The notes beneath the pieces were generated by a model, which did not search any database, was not told the origin of the DNA, and was given only the letters and a program-made list of their open reading frames with translations. A DNA stretch of 64,000 nucleotides. It comes from Mycolicibacterium hippocampi (GTDB lineage Bacteria; Actinomycetota; Actinomycetes; Mycobacteriales; Mycobacteriaceae). Location of the stretch: assembly GCF_010723735.1 (NCBI RefSeq), contig NZ_BLLB01000002.1, positions 2,046,001 to 2,110,000 on the forward strand, written 5' to 3'. Position 1 is the stretch's first letter, and every line of letters begins with the position of its first letter. Below, piece after piece: positions 8,023 through 17,623 of the stretch. Both the position numbers and the translations under genes were made by a program.

Positions 8023-11000
8023 GTGGGTTGGCACAACGGACCGCCGAGTTGGTCGGAGATGGAGCGCGTCCTCAATGGCCGACTGCCCCGGCCCGCCGGG
8101 GAAGGCAAGCCGCGCCGCAGCGGGCTTCCGCTGAACGAACCGCATGGCGACGGTGGGGACAGTCCGGCGTGGTCGCGCAAGCGGGGTGAATACCGGTCCG
8201 TCGACCTGCACCGGACGGACTCGCTGACGCCCTACGCCGAGTTGCACACCCACTCGGCTTACAGCTTTCTCGACGGTGCGAGCACGCCCGAAGAACTCGT
8301 GGAGGAGGCCGCGCGTCTGGATCTACGGGCGATCGCGCTGACCGATCACGACGGGCTCTACGGGGTGGTGCGGTTCGCCGAGGCGGCCAGGGAGCTGGAT
8401 GTGGCCACCGTGTTCGGGGCCGAACTGTCCCTGGGCGGTGGCAGCCGTACCGATGAGCCCGACCCGCCCGGGCCCCACCTGCTGGTGCTCGCGCGGGGGG
8501 CGGAAGGCTATCGGCGGCTGTCGAGGCAGCTGGCCGCGGCACATCTGGCGGGTGGGCAGAAGGGCAGGCTGCACTACGACTTCGACGCGCTGACCGAGGC
8601 GGCGGGCGGGCACTGGCAGATCCTGACCGGCTGTCGCAAAGGCCATGTCCGGCAGGCTTTTTGTGCTGGCGGTCCTGCGGCCGCCGCAGCGGCGCTCGCT
8701 GATCTGGTCGACCGGTTCGGCAGTGACCGGGTGAGCGTCGAACTCACCCATCACGGCCACCCGCTCGACGACGAGCGCAACGCCGCGCTGGCCGGGCTCG
8801 CCCCCCGGTTCGGGGTGGGCGTCGTCGCGACGACCGGTGCGCATTTCGCCGAACCGTCACGGGGGCGCTTGGCGATGGCGATGGGGGCGATCCGGTCCCG
8901 GCGGTCCATGGACGAAGCGGCGGGTTTCCTTGCCCCGCTGGGCGGTTCGCATCTGCGTTCAGGGGAGGAGATGGCGCAGTTGTTCGCACACTGCCCCGAG
9001 GTGGTGACGGCCGCCGCCGAGCTCGGCGAGCAGTGCGCTTTCGGTCTGGCACTGATCGCGCCGCAGTTGCCGCCGTTCGAGGTTCCCGAGGGCCATGACG
9101 AGATCAGCTGGCTGCGGCACCTGGTCGCCGAAGGCGCGCGGGACCGCTACGGCCCGCCCGAGCGCGCCCCGCGCGCGTACGCCCAGATAGAACACGAACT
9201 GAAGATCATCGAACAGTTGAACTTCCCCGGCTACTTCCTGGTGGTGCACGACATCATCCGGTTCTGCCGGCTCAACGACATCCTGGCCCAGGGCAGGGGC
9301 TCGGCGGCCAACTCGGCGGTCTGCTACGCGCTCAAGGTCACCAACGTCGACCCGGTGGCCAACGAGTTGTTGTTCGAACGCTTCCTGTCGCCGGCCCGCG
9401 ACGGACCGCCCGACATCGACATCGACATCGAATCAGACTTGCGGGAGAACGTGATCCAGTACGTCTACCAACGCTACGGCCGGGAGTACGCCGCGCAGGT
9501 GGCCAACGTGATCACCTATCGTGGTCGCAGCGCGGTGCGGGACATGGCTCGGGCGCTCGGGTTCTCCCAAGGCCAGCAGGATGCCTGGAGCAAGCAGATC
9601 AGCCGGTGGAACGGTCTGGCCGACTCGCCCGACGTGGAGGGCATTCCCGACCAGGTGGTCGACCTGGCCACGCAGATCTCCAACCTGCCCAGGCACATGG
9701 GAATCCACTCCGGCGGCATGGTGATCTGTGACCGTCCGATCGCCGATGTGTGCCCGGTGGAGTGGGCGAGGATGGAGAACCGCAGTGTGCTGCAGTGGGA
9801 CAAGGACGACTGTGCGGCAATCGGTTTGGTGAAGTTCGACCTGCTCGGTCTCGGCATGCTCTCGGCGCTGCACTACGCCATCGACCTGGTGGCCGAGCAC
9901 AAGGGCATCGAGGTGGACCTGGCCAAGCTGGATCTGGGCGAGCAGGCGGTGTACGAGATGCTGCAGCGGGCGGACTCCGTCGGGGTGTTCCAGGTGGAGT
10001 CGCGGGCGCAGATGGCCACGTTGCCCAGGCTGAAGCCACGGGTGTTCTACGATCTGGTGGTCGAGGTGGCGCTGATCCGTCCTGGGCCGATCCAGGGCGG
10101 CTCGGTGCATCCGTACATCAAGCGGCGCAACGGTCTGGAGCAGGTCACCTACGAGCATCCGTCGATGGAGTCGGCGTTGCGAAAAACGTTGGGTGTCCCG
10201 CTGTTCCAAGAGCAGCTCATGCAGTTGGCGGTCGACTGCGCCGGATTCTCCGCGGCCGAAGCCGACCAGCTGCGCCGGGCGATGGGGTCGAAACGTTCCA
10301 CGCAGAAGATGCGTCGGCTACGGGGCCGGTTCTTCGACGGGATGGCCGAGAAGCACGGCATCACCGGTGAGGTGGCCGAGCGGATCTACGAGAAGCTGGA
10401 AGCCTTCGCCAATTTCGGTTTCCCGGAAAGCCATTCGCTGAGTTTCGCGTCGTTGGTCTTCTACTCCTCGTGGTTCAAGCTGCACCATCCCGCGGCGTTC
10501 TGTGCCGCGTTGCTGCGGGCGCAGCCGATGGGCTTCTACTCTCCGCAATCTCTGGTCGCCGATGCTCGCAGGCACGGCGTCGTCGTCCACGGCCCAGATG
10601 TCAATGCCAGCCTCGCGCACGCCACGCTGGAGAACCGCGGCCTGGAGGTGCGGCTCGGCCTCGGCAGTGTCCGGCATCTGGGCGTCGAGCTGGCCGAGCG
10701 CCTGGTCGAGGAGCGGAAGACCAACGGCCCCTTTGCTTCTCTGCTCGATTTGACCGGCCGGCTGCAACTGTCCGTGCCGCAGACCGAGGCGTTGGCCACC
10801 GCAGGGGCACTGGGCTGTTTCGGGGTCTCCCGGCGGGAAGGGCTGTGGGCTGCAGGCGCTGCCGCCACCCAACGCCCTGATCGACTGCCCGGTGTCGGGT
10901 CGGCGTCACATGTCCCGTCGCTGCCGGGGATGACCGAGTTGGAGCTGGCCGCCGCCGACGTGTGGGCGACCGGCGTCTCGTCGGACAGCTACCCGACCCA

Positions 11001-11343
11001 GTTCCTGCGGGAAGACCTCGACGCCCTGGGTGTGGTCCCTGCCGATCAGTTGTTGTCGGTGCCCGACGGCACCCGGGTGCTGGTGGCGGGGGCGGTCACC
11101 CACCGGCAGCGACCGGCCACCGCGCAGGGGGTGACGTTCATGAACCTCGAGGACGAGACCGGGATGGTCAATGTGCTGTGCTCGCCGGGGGTGTGGTCGC
11201 GTCATCGCAGGCTGGCGCAGACGGCGTCGGCGCTGGTAGTGCGCGGCATCGTGCAGAACGCCACCGGCGCGGTCACCGTGATCGCCGACCGGATGGGACA
11301 GCTCAGCATGCGGGTGGCGTCCAAGTCCCGCGACTTCCGCTGA
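8023..11343 (+). CDS. dnaE2: Error-prone DNA polymerase III alpha subunit DnaE2
   Basis: The 1106-residue protein is a C-family polymerase. A PHP domain begins near residue 74 (AELHTHSAYSFLDG), the palm carries PDIDIDIE near residues 463-470, and the finger region contains GRGSAANS and FQVESRAQMATLPRL. An OB-fold near the C-terminus (LVAGAVTHRQRP, MNLEDETG) is followed by a short tail. The DnaE2-specific start MGWHNGPPSW supports the GTG at 8023. DnaE2 lacks proofreading and performs translesion synthesis with ImuA'/ImuB, which lie 6 kb upstream on the same strand. A LexA box sits directly in front. The gene is full length. Confidence 0.97.
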   Translation: MGWHNGPPSWSEMERVLNGRLPRPAGEGKPRRSGLPLNEPHGDGGDSPAWSRKRGEYRSVDLHRTDSLTPYAELHTHSAYSFLDGASTPEELVEEAARLDLRAIALTDHDGLYGVVRFAEAARELDVATVFGAELSLGGGSRTDEPDPPGPHLLVLARGAEGYRRLSRQLAAAHLAGGQKGRLHYDFDALTEAAGGHWQILTGCRKGHVRQAFCAGGPAAAAAALADLVDRFGSDRVSVELTHHGHPLDDERNAALAGLAPRFGVGVVATTGAHFAEPSRGRLAMAMGAIRSRRSMDEAAGFLAPLGGSHLRSGEEMAQLFAHCPEVVTAAAELGEQCAFGLALIAPQLPPFEVPEGHDEISWLRHLVAEGARDRYGPPERAPRAYAQIEHELKIIEQLNFPGYFLVVHDIIRFCRLNDILAQGRGSAANSAVCYALKVTNVDPVANELLFERFLSPARDGPPDIDIDIESDLRENVIQYVYQRYGREYAAQVANVITYRGRSAVRDMARALGFSQGQQDAWSKQISRWNGLADSPDVEGIPDQVVDLATQISNLPRHMGIHSGGMVICDRPIADVCPVEWARMENRSVLQWDKDDCAAIGLVKFDLLGLGMLSALHYAIDLVAEHKGIEVDLAKLDLGEQAVYEMLQRADSVGVFQVESRAQMATLPRLKPRVFYDLVVEVALIRPGPIQGGSVHPYIKRRNGLEQVTYEHPSMESALRKTLGVPLFQEQLMQLAVDCAGFSAAEADQLRRAMGSKRSTQKMRRLRGRFFDGMAEKHGITGEVAERIYEKLEAFANFGFPESHSLSFASLVFYSSWFKLHHPAAFCAALLRAQPMGFYSPQSLVADARRHGVVVHGPDVNASLAHATLENRGLEVRLGLGSVRHLGVELAERLVEERKTNGPFASLLDLTGRLQLSVPQTEALATAGALGCFGVSRREGLWAAGAAATQRPDRLPGVGSASHVPSLPGMTELELAAADVWATGVSSDSYPTQFLREDLDALGVVPADQLLSVPDGTRVLVAGAVTHRQRPATAQGVTFMNLEDETGMVNVLCSPGVWSRHRRLAQTASALVVRGIVQNATGAVTVIADRMGQLSMRVASKSRDFR

Positions 11344-11352
11344 TCCTCGTTT

Positions 11353-11386
11353 CCGCGAGCGCGCGCGTTTGCACGCAGACACGCCG
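11353..11386 (+). repeat. Dispersed GC-rich palindromic repeat, copy A
   Basis: This 34-base segment just after the dnaE2 stop matches 51937-51970 at 32 of 34 positions by eye. It is rich in GCGAGCGCGC and can pair imperfectly with GCGCGCGATCGC about 70 bases downstream. It probably acts as a transcript end between dnaE2 and the nitroreductase gene. Confidence 0.75.
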
Positions 11387-11457
11387 AGAACCGTGGCATT
11401 CAGCGCACGTTCGTCGGGCACGAGAGCGCGCGATCGCGCCGAAGGTAGTCTCGCAAG

Positions 11458-12099
11458 GTGACCCTCAACTTGTCTGCCGATGAAGTCCTGACCACCACGC
11501 GCTCGGTGCGCAAGCGGCTGGATTTCGACAAGCCGGTCCCGCGTGAGGTCCTGATGGAGTGCCTCGAGATCGCGCTGCAGGCGCCGACGGGGTCGAACAA
11601 CCAAGGGTGGCAATGGGTGTTCGTCGAGGACCCGGACAAGAAGAAGGCGCTCGCCGACATCTACCGGACCAACGCGACGCCGTACCTGAACCAGCCCAAA
11701 CCGCAGACCGGCGACATGCGTGATGAGCAGCGGCCCCGGGTGGAAGACTCCGCGAGGTATCTCAACGATCACCTTCACGAAGTGCCGGTGATGCTGATCC
11801 CATGCCTGGAAGGGAAGCCGCAGGACACCGTGTCCGGGGCCAGCGCCGGATTCTGGGGATCCTTGTTACCCGCGGCGTGGAGCTTCATGCTGGCGTTGCG
11901 GTCCCGCGGGCTGGGGTCGGCGTGGACGACGCTGCACCTGCTCGGCGACGGCGAGAAGCAGGCTGCGGAGATTCTCGGTATCCCGTTCGAGAACTACAGC
12001 CAGGCCGGGCTGTTCCCGATCGGGTACACCAAGGGCACCGACTTCCGTCGGGCCACCCGGCTGCCTGCCGAGCAGCTCACGCACTGGGACACCTGGTAG
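11458..12099 (+). CDS. Nitroreductase family protein
   Basis: The 213-residue protein has the FMN-dependent nitroreductase pattern: TTRSVRKRLDFDKPVP at the N-terminus, then APTGSNNQGWQWVFV for FMN phosphate contacts, and LRSRGLGSAWTTLH in the C-terminal half. It closely resembles M. tuberculosis Rv3368c. Such enzymes reduce nitroaromatics or related electrophiles with NAD(P)H; the natural substrate is unknown. The start is GTG at 11458. The stop is one base from the convergent spoU stop, so the two transcripts probably overlap. Confidence 0.93.
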   Translation: MTLNLSADEVLTTTRSVRKRLDFDKPVPREVLMECLEIALQAPTGSNNQGWQWVFVEDPDKKKALADIYRTNATPYLNQPKPQTGDMRDEQRPRVEDSARYLNDHLHEVPVMLIPCLEGKPQDTVSGASAGFWGSLLPAAWSFMLALRSRGLGSAWTTLHLLGDGEKQAAEILGIPFENYSQAGLFPIGYTKGTDFRRATRLPAEQLTHWDTW

Positions 12100-12100
12100 G

Positions 12101-12565
12101 TCACACCGCGCCGGGAAAGCCGTGCTGGCGCCACGCTTCGTAGACGGCGACGGCCGCCGCGTTGGACAGGTTCAACGACCGGCGCCCGCTGAGCATCGGA
12201 ATCCGCGCCTGTCCGGTGATGTGTGGGTCGCGCAGCGTCTCCTGATCCAGGCCGGTGGGTTCCGGTCCGAACATCAGCACATCACCGGGCTCATAGGCGA
12301 TCTCGGCGAACGACGTGGTGGCGTGCGCGGTGAACGCGAACACACGCGCCGGCATCAGTGCGGCCCAGGCGGTGTCGAGGTCGGGGTGCACGGTGACCGA
12401 CGCCAGGTCGTGATAGTCCAGACCGGCGCGGCGCAGCTTGGGTTCGGACAGGTCGAAGCCGAGCGGTTCGACCAGATGCAGTTCGCAGCCGGTTCCGGCG
12501 ACCATCCGGATCGCATTGCCGGTATTCGGCGCGATCCGCGGCGAATAGAACATCACCTTGAACAC
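12101..12565 (-). CDS. spoU: SpoU-family tRNA (cytidine/uridine-34 2'-O) methyltransferase, TrmL type
   Basis: The 154-residue protein is a minimal SPOUT knot methyltransferase without an extra RNA-binding domain. Motifs are SPRIAPNTGNAIR (motif 1), LMFGPEPTGL (motif 2) and SLNLSNAAAVAVYEAWR (motif 3, the SAM-binding knot). TrmL enzymes 2'-O-methylate position 34 of leucine tRNAs. The GTG at 12565 (VFKVMFYSP) gives the same length as M. tuberculosis SpoU (Rv3366). A longer open frame upstream runs across the start of the divergent methyltransferase and is not credible. Confidence 0.93.
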   Translation of the reverse strand: MFKVMFYSPRIAPNTGNAIRMVAGTGCELHLVEPLGFDLSEPKLRRAGLDYHDLASVTVHPDLDTAWAALMPARVFAFTAHATTSFAEIAYEPGDVLMFGPEPTGLDQETLRDPHITGQARIPMLSGRRSLNLSNAAAVAVYEAWRQHGFPGAV

Positions 12566-12640
12566 GGCGCGGTAGTCCCTTCCTGAACGGGTGCCTGGAA
12601 GGCTACGGCTGCGCGGGCGGGTGACGGCGATAATGCGGGC

Positions 12641-13246
12641 ATGGTCGAGCAGAGCAATTGGATGCGACAGGTCGAGGCGGATCCCGGGCACTCCCACTGG
12701 TATGTCGAGCGATTCCGGGCGATGGCGCGCGCCGGTGATGATCTGGCCGGGGAGGCACGTCTGGTGGACGCGATGGCCCCCCGCGGGGCCCATATCCTCG
12801 ACGCCGGCTGCGGACCCGGTCGATTGGGCGGGTACCTGGCCACGGCCGGCCACCAGGTCGTCGGCGTCGACGTCGATCCGACACTCATCGACGCCGCCGA
12901 ACAGGACCATCCCGGGCCGCGCTGGCTCGTCGGCGACCTCGCCGAACTCGACCTGCCCGCGCGCGGTATCACCGAACCGTTCGACGTCATCGTGTCGGCA
13001 GGCAACGTGATGACATTCCTCGCCCCGAGCACCCGGGTGCCGGTGCTGACTCGGCTGCATGCCCATCTCAAGGGTGACGGTCGCGCGGTGATCGGCTTCG
13101 GCGCGGGCCGTGACTACGAGTTCACGCAGTTCCTCGACGACGCAGCACACGCGGGGTTCGTGACCGACCTGCTGCTGTCGGCATGGGACGTGCGGCCGTT
13201 CACCGAGGACTCCGAGTTCCTCGTTGCGCTGCTTCGCCCGTCGTGA
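12641..13246 (+). CDS. Class I SAM-dependent methyltransferase
   Basis: The 201-residue protein has the Rossmann methyltransferase core: motif I ILDAGCGPGRLGGYL near residues 52-66, the acidic end of strand 2 at VGVDVDPTLI, motif II VGDLAEL, and FDVIVSAGNVM. It ends with SEFLVALLRPS. The substrate is unknown; the family includes small-molecule and antibiotic methyltransferases. It is divergently transcribed from spoU with about 75 bases between the starts. I cannot place it in a pathway. Confidence 0.88.
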   Translation: MVEQSNWMRQVEADPGHSHWYVERFRAMARAGDDLAGEARLVDAMAPRGAHILDAGCGPGRLGGYLATAGHQVVGVDVDPTLIDAAEQDHPGPRWLVGDLAELDLPARGITEPFDVIVSAGNVMTFLAPSTRVPVLTRLHAHLKGDGRAVIGFGAGRDYEFTQFLDDAAHAGFVTDLLLSAWDVRPFTEDSEFLVALLRPS

Positions 13247-13262
13247 CCGGGGAAACGAAGAG

Positions 13263-13424
13263 CTAGGCGGAGAGGCCGAGTTCGTCCTCGTACGCGGCGA
13301 TGGCGACCAGGCCGGTGTGCGTGTCGACGTCCACCACTTCGCCGCTCATCACCCTCATCATGGGCGAGTCGACGATCATCGAGAGATCGGCCAGCGTGGA
13401 CAGGTCATCGTCACCGTGGTACAT
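13263..13424 (-). CDS. Small acidic hypothetical protein (53 aa)
   Basis: The ORF starts with ATG at 13424 behind a strong ribosome site (GGAGGTG four bases ahead). It encodes 53 residues, acidic and methionine-rich (MYHGDDDLSTLADLSMIVD, then VVDVDTHTGLVAIAAYEDE). It has no signal peptide, no membrane span and no family I recognise. The DVDTHTG... stretch suggests a short beta-hairpin. It lies convergent to the methyltransferase gene and divergent from the conservon kinase, whose long leader it faces. The ribosome site is the main support. Confidence 0.6.
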   Translation of the reverse strand: MYHGDDDLSTLADLSMIVDSPMMRVMSGEVVDVDTHTGLVAIAAYEDELGLSA

Positions 13425-13784
13425 CGCACCTCCAAATTGTGAAACCCAGCTTACCCGGCATCTGGTGATCTCAATCACACCGACTCGCCAATTATTCAGT
13501 GTCCGTTGTCATCTCCCGACCTCGAAGTCGTAACGATCGGCTATCGGTTCATCGGTGCGAAGCGTTTGCTGGCATCGTCGGCAACGGTTGAGTCACGAGT
13601 TTGCGGGCTCGTTCTGTTCAGTGTGAACGGTGGAAACCAGCCGACTTGGCTGGCATACTCTTTCAATTGCCAGGCACGCGCAGGTTCGAATGCCCGTCCG
13701 CGCGAGGGCGCCATCAGCAGGAAGCCTTATGAACGACGCTCGATCAGTGAACTGCGGGCGCCCCGCCGACAGCGTGGGCGGCCG
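13425..13784. other. 360-base leader between the small ORF and the conservon kinase
   Basis: No convincing gene is seen here. The open frame of the kinase extends upstream to 13506 but is not protein-like before residue MKTAKR. A perfect 6-base inverted repeat, CCAGCC-GACTT-GGCTGG, lies at 13637-13653, directly followed by a CATACT -10-like hexamer at 13654-13659. This may be the conservon promoter with an overlapping operator, leaving a transcribed leader of about 120 bases. Confidence 0.4.
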
Positions 13785-16289
13785 ATGAAAACCGCCAAGC
13801 GGCCGTCGCGGTTCGCGCTGTCCAACTGGCCGGTTCGGTGGAAAGTGCTCGCGATCCTGGTGGTTCCGCTCGTGCTGGCCTGTGTGTTCGGCGGGTTCCG
13901 CATCTACGCGAGCACGGCCGAGGCTGCCGAGTTGCGTGGCTCCGCCGAGCGTGCCGACATGGTGCCGGCCGTCGTCGACTACATGGCCGCCCTGGAGGGC
14001 GTGCTGGTCACGACCACCGAGGGTGGTGACGCGCAGGCCGCAGTGTCCGACTTCGACGCGCGCCGCGCCGCGCTGGACCAGCAGCTCGCCGCCACCGAGG
14101 TCTCCGACGACGTCCGGCTGGCCACCAACACGTTGCTCGACTACGGGCAGGACCTGGTCGGCAAGGTCAGCGCCGGCACCGTGGACCTGCGCGCCCGGGT
14201 GATGACGTACGCGCCGCTGCTGATCACCGCCGAGACCGCCATCACCGGGCTGGTCGCCAACGACGACCAGGACGTGCAGTCACAGGGTGCCGCGCTGTCG
14301 CGGGCCGTCGGGGCGCGCGGGCAGATGGCGATGCAGCAGATGCTGGTCAACCGTGGCGGCGACATCCCCGAACCGGAGCTGCGCTCGGCCATGATCACCC
14401 TGGCGGGCACCGAGCCGTCGACGGTGTCGGCGATGGGTGCGTTCCTCGGTGGCGCCACCGACCAGGCGGCGGCGCTGCGGTCGCAGATGGTCAACCGGAT
14501 GTCCGTGCTTTCCGACCCTGCGTCGGTGCTCGTCGGCAATCCCGAACTGCTGGCCTCCCAGCAGGTCACCCGCGAGATCGCCGCCGACCTGATCGCCGAG
14601 ACCGCCGAATCGATCCCGGCGACGGTCGACAGCCAGGCCACCGCCGCGCGCACCGCCGCGATCCGCGACGCCGCGCTGATCGTCGCCGCGATCGTGGTCG
14701 CGCTTGCGCTGGTCACACTAGTCGCCCGCTCGTTGGTGCGTCCGCTGCGCACGCTTCGCGACAGCGCGCTCAAGGTCGCCCACGACGACCTGGCCCGCGA
14801 GGTCGCGCACGTCCGCAGCGACGGCAAACCGTTCCCCGTGCAGCCCATCCCGGTGCACACCACCGAGGAGATCGGGCAGGTCGCGCATGCCGTCGACGAA
14901 CTGCACGAGCAGGCTGTGCAGCTCGCCGGGGAGCAGGCCCGGCTCCAGCTGCAGGTCACCGACATGTTCGAGACGCTGTCCCGGCGCAACCGGTCTCTGG
15001 TCGATCAGCAGCTCTCCCTCATCGACCGACTCGAACGCAACGAGGAGGATCCGGACCGGCTGGAGAGCCTGTTCCGGCTCGATCACCTGGCGGCACGGAT
15101 GCGTCGCAACGGCGCCAACCTGATGGTGCTGGCGGGCGCCCGGATTCCCCGCGAGCAGGCCGACCCGGTGCCGGTGACCGCGCTCGTCAACGCGGCGGCC
15201 TCCGAGGTGGAGGACTACACCCGCATCACCACCGCCGGCCTGCCCGACACCGAGATCGCCGGAGCAGTCGCGGGCGACCTCGTGCACCTGCTCGCCGAGC
15301 TGCTGGACAACGCGCTGCGATACTCGCCGCCCACCTCGCAGGTGAAGGTCTCGGCGGTGCCCACCGGCACCGGTGGCCTGGTGGTCGAGGTCGCCGACAC
15401 CGGCCTGGGAATGACAGAACCCGACCTACGGGTGGCCAACACCCGCCTGCAGTCCGGTGGCGAGGTCAACCCCTACACCGCCCGGCACATGGGCCTTTTC
15501 GTGGTGGGACGGCTTGCCGCTCAGCACGGGCTGGTGGTGCGGCTGCGCAGCACCGTCGCCGAGGAACCCGGCTCGGGCACCACCGCGGGGGTGTACGTGC
15601 CGGCCGGGCAGCTCGTCGGCGCCGCACCGCGGCTGACCTATAGCGTGGCCGACGAACAGCAGGCCGACGCGCACGCCGGTATCGCCACCGCCCTCGCCCT
15701 CGACGAGCCGCGGCACACCGAGCCCGTCGCTGTCCCAGCGGCGGATCAGCTGCCGCAGCGCCGGCCCGGCGCCAGCGGGATCACCGCCCCCGAACCGGTC
15801 GCGGCCCAGCAGCCACCCGGCCGCTCCGACGTCGCCGCGTTCTTCGCGCCCCGCAACGGACATTCCCGTCACGCCGCCCCCGAGGAACCCGACAGCGCGG
15901 ACGCCATCTATCAGAAGATGCTCTCCGAGTGGCTCGTCGACCCGCATGAGCTGTCCCAGAGCACCGACCTGAACTGGAAGTCGGTCTGGGACCACGGCTG
16001 GTCGGCCGCCGCCGCCGCGGACGACGCCCCGGTGCGCGACCACACAGCCGAGGGCCTGCCGATGCGTCAACCGGGAGCGCGTCTGGTGCCCGGAGCCGCC
16101 GAGCATGCCGCAGGCGAGCAACACCGTCGGCGGGTAAACTCGCCCGTCGAGGGGGGTAACGGCAGCGGCGCTCACACGACGCCTGTCCGTGATCCCGACG
16201 CCGTCCGGGCGAGCATCGGTAACCACTTCGGCGGCGTGCACGCCGCCCGCTCCCGCGTTCGGCAGACCGGAGGAGCCGACACCGAATGA
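13785..16289 (+). CDS. Conservon sensor kinase-like membrane protein (Rv3365c/MfpE type)
   Basis: The 834-residue protein has a short basic N-terminus and a first membrane span ([18 protein letters not shown]). A helical extracellular nitrate/nitrite-sensor-like domain follows, then a second span near residue 300 ([18 protein letters not shown]), a HAMP segment, and a histidine-kinase ATPase domain ([18 protein letters not shown]). No canonical phosphoacceptor H-box is obvious, and no response regulator gene is nearby. The proline-rich tail is about 200 residues long. It is the first gene of a five-gene conservon ending in mfpA and overlaps the next gene by four bases. ATG 13785 was chosen; the true start may differ. 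Confidence 0.88.
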   Translation: MKTAKRPSRFALSNWPVRWKVLAILVVPLVLACVFGGFRIYASTAEAAELRGSAERADMVPAVVDYMAALEGVLVTTTEGGDAQAAVSDFDARRAALDQQLAATEVSDDVRLATNTLLDYGQDLVGKVSAGTVDLRARVMTYAPLLITAETAITGLVANDDQDVQSQGAALSRAVGARGQMAMQQMLVNRGGDIPEPELRSAMITLAGTEPSTVSAMGAFLGGATDQAAALRSQMVNRMSVLSDPASVLVGNPELLASQQVTREIAADLIAETAESIPATVDSQATAARTAAIRDAALIVAAIVVALALVTLVARSLVRPLRTLRDSALKVAHDDLAREVAHVRSDGKPFPVQPIPVHTTEEIGQVAHAVDELHEQAVQLAGEQARLQLQVTDMFETLSRRNRSLVDQQLSLIDRLERNEEDPDRLESLFRLDHLAARMRRNGANLMVLAGARIPREQADPVPVTALVNAAASEVEDYTRITTAGLPDTEIAGAVAGDLVHLLAELLDNALRYSPPTSQVKVSAVPTGTGGLVVEVADTGLGMTEPDLRVANTRLQSGGEVNPYTARHMGLFVVGRLAAQHGLVVRLRSTVAEEPGSGTTAGVYVPAGQLVGAAPRLTYSVADEQQADAHAGIATALALDEPRHTEPVAVPAADQLPQRRPGASGITAPEPVAAQQPPGRSDVAAFFAPRNGHSRHAAPEEPDSADAIYQKMLSEWLVDPHELSQSTDLNWKSVWDHGWSAAAAADDAPVRDHTAEGLPMRQPGARLVPGAAEHAAGEQHRRRVNSPVEGGNGSGAHTTPVRDPDAVRASIGNHFGGVHAARSRVRQTGGADTE

Positions 16290-16693
16290 CCGACTCGCAG
16301 CAGCGCGATTCGCTCGACTGGCTGGTGTCCCGGTTCGCCCGAGAGGTGGCGGGGGTTTCCCACGCGATCCTGGTGTCGGCGGACGGACTGCTGATGGCGG
16401 CCAGCGAGCACATGCCGGGGGAGCGGGCCGACCAGCTCGCGGCGGTCGCTTCCGGCCTGGCGAGTCTGTCGACCGGTGCAGCTCAACTCTTCGACGGCGG
16501 ACACGTGCTGCAGTCGGTGGTCGAGATGGAGAACGGTTACCTGCTGCTGATGAGGGTCGGCGACGGGTCGAACCTCGCGACGCTGGCCGTGCACCACTGC
16601 GACATCGGACAGATCGGCTACGAGATGGCAATCCTGGTGGAACAGGTGGGATCGGTCGTCCAGTCCGCGCGACGCACCCCGCAACACTCGTGA
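16286..16693 (+). CDS. Roadblock/LC7 domain protein of the mfpA conservon
   Basis: The 135-residue protein is a single roadblock/LC7 fold: [29 protein letters not shown] at the N-terminus and [26 protein letters not shown] later. Proteins of this family act as regulators or exchange partners of small Ras-like GTPases. Such a GTPase is encoded two genes downstream. The ATG overlaps the kinase stop (ATGA). It matches M. tuberculosis Rv3364c in kind and position. Confidence 0.93.
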   Translation: MTDSQQRDSLDWLVSRFAREVAGVSHAILVSADGLLMAASEHMPGERADQLAAVASGLASLSTGAAQLFDGGHVLQSVVEMENGYLLLMRVGDGSNLATLAVHHCDIGQIGYEMAILVEQVGSVVQSARRTPQHS

Positions 16694-16700
16694 GCGCCCG

Positions 16701-17066
16701 ATGGATCAGGGGCGCAGCGACGACGAGCCGAGTCTGGTCCGCCCGTACACGCTGACCGCCGGGCGCACCGACGCACGTGTCGAGCTCCCGCTGGAGGCGC
16801 CGGTGGGCGCGGTGTCCCCCGCGCAGCCGCCGGGGTGGCCGGGCAACGACGTCCGCGGGCAGATTCTGGCGATGTGTGCCGAGCGTCCCTCGGTCGCCGA
16901 GATTGCCGCGCATCTCTCACTGCCGCTCGGCGTGGCGCGGGTGCTGGTGGGGGATCTGGTGGTGCAGGGTTATCTGCGGGTGCACACCACCCTGGGCGGG
17001 GCCGCGACGGCCGACGAACGACGTGAACTGATCGGGAGGACTCTGCGTGGTCTCAGGGCACTCTAG
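16701..17066 (+). CDS. DUF742 winged-helix protein of the mfpA conservon
   Basis: The 121-residue protein has the DUF742 layout. An N-terminal segment (LVRPYTLTAGRT) is followed by a helix-turn-helix-like part (RPSVAEIAAHLSLPLGVARVLVGDLV) and the ending LIGRTLRGLRAL. DUF742 proteins occur only in actinobacterial conservons and may bridge the kinase/roadblock pair to the GTPase. The gene starts seven bases after the roadblock stop and overlaps the GTPase start by 20 bases. Confidence 0.93.
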   Translation: MDQGRSDDEPSLVRPYTLTAGRTDARVELPLEAPVGAVSPAQPPGWPGNDVRGQILAMCAERPSVAEIAAHLSLPLGVARVLVGDLVVQGYLRVHTTLGGAATADERRELIGRTLRGLRAL

Positions 17067-17619
17067 GGGGGCGGCGTCGACGAAGATCGTCATCTCCGGT
17101 GGCTTCGGGGCCGGAAAGACGACGTTCGTGGGCGCGGTGTCGGAGATCGTTCCGCTGCGCACCGAGGCCCTGGTGACCAACGCCTCGGCGGGGGTCGACG
17201 GTCTGGATGCCACCCCGATGAAGACGACCACCACGGTCGCCATGGATTTCGGCCGGATCAGCCTGGGCGAGGACCTGGTGCTGTACCTGTTCGGCACCCC
17301 GGGGCAGCGACGGTTCTGGTTCATGTGGGACGACCTGGTACGCGGCGCGATCGGTGCGATCGTCCTTGTCGACGTTCGCCGACTGGCCGACAGCTTTGCC
17401 GCGGTGGATTTCTTCGAGGCGCGGAACCTACCGTTTCTGGTTGCCGTCAACGAGTTCGACGGTGCGCCGCGACATCCGCTCGGAGCGGTGCGCACGGCGC
17501 TCGCCCTGTCCGACCACGTGCCGGTGATGGCCGTCGACGCCCGCAGTCGGGACTCGGCGAAGGCGGCGCTGATCGCGGTGGCCGAGTACGCGCTGAGCCG
17601 GCTCACGCCGGCCGGCTGA
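17047..17619 (+). CDS. mfpB: Small GTPase of the mfpA conservon (MfpB type)
   Basis: The 190-residue protein is an ATP/GTP-binding conservon GTPase. The Walker A is GGFGAGKT at residues 18-25, the G3-like motif is LFGTPGQ, and the G4 position reads NEFD near residue 135 in place of NKxD. In M. smegmatis the equivalent GTPase (MfpB) was reported to act with MfpA in protecting DNA gyrase from fluoroquinolones. The start is GTG at 17047, inside the end of the DUF742 gene; mfpA follows four bases after its stop. Confidence 0.92.
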   Translation: MVSGHSRGAASTKIVISGGFGAGKTTFVGAVSEIVPLRTEALVTNASAGVDGLDATPMKTTTTVAMDFGRISLGEDLVLYLFGTPGQRRFWFMWDDLVRGAIGAIVLVDVRRLADSFAAVDFFEARNLPFLVAVNEFDGAPRHPLGAVRTALALSDHVPVMAVDARSRDSAKAALIAVAEYALSRLTPAG

Positions 17620-17623
17620 CGGG

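Noticed and set aside
12566..13150. N-terminal extension of SpoU to a 349-residue protein
   Set aside because: The extra part lies antisense to the methyltransferase gene and is not protein-like; the family length is about 154 residues.
13686..13705. GGTTCGAATGCC resembles the T-arm of a tRNA
   Set aside because: The five bases on each side do not pair as a T-stem, and no D-arm, anticodon arm or acceptor stem can be formed around it.
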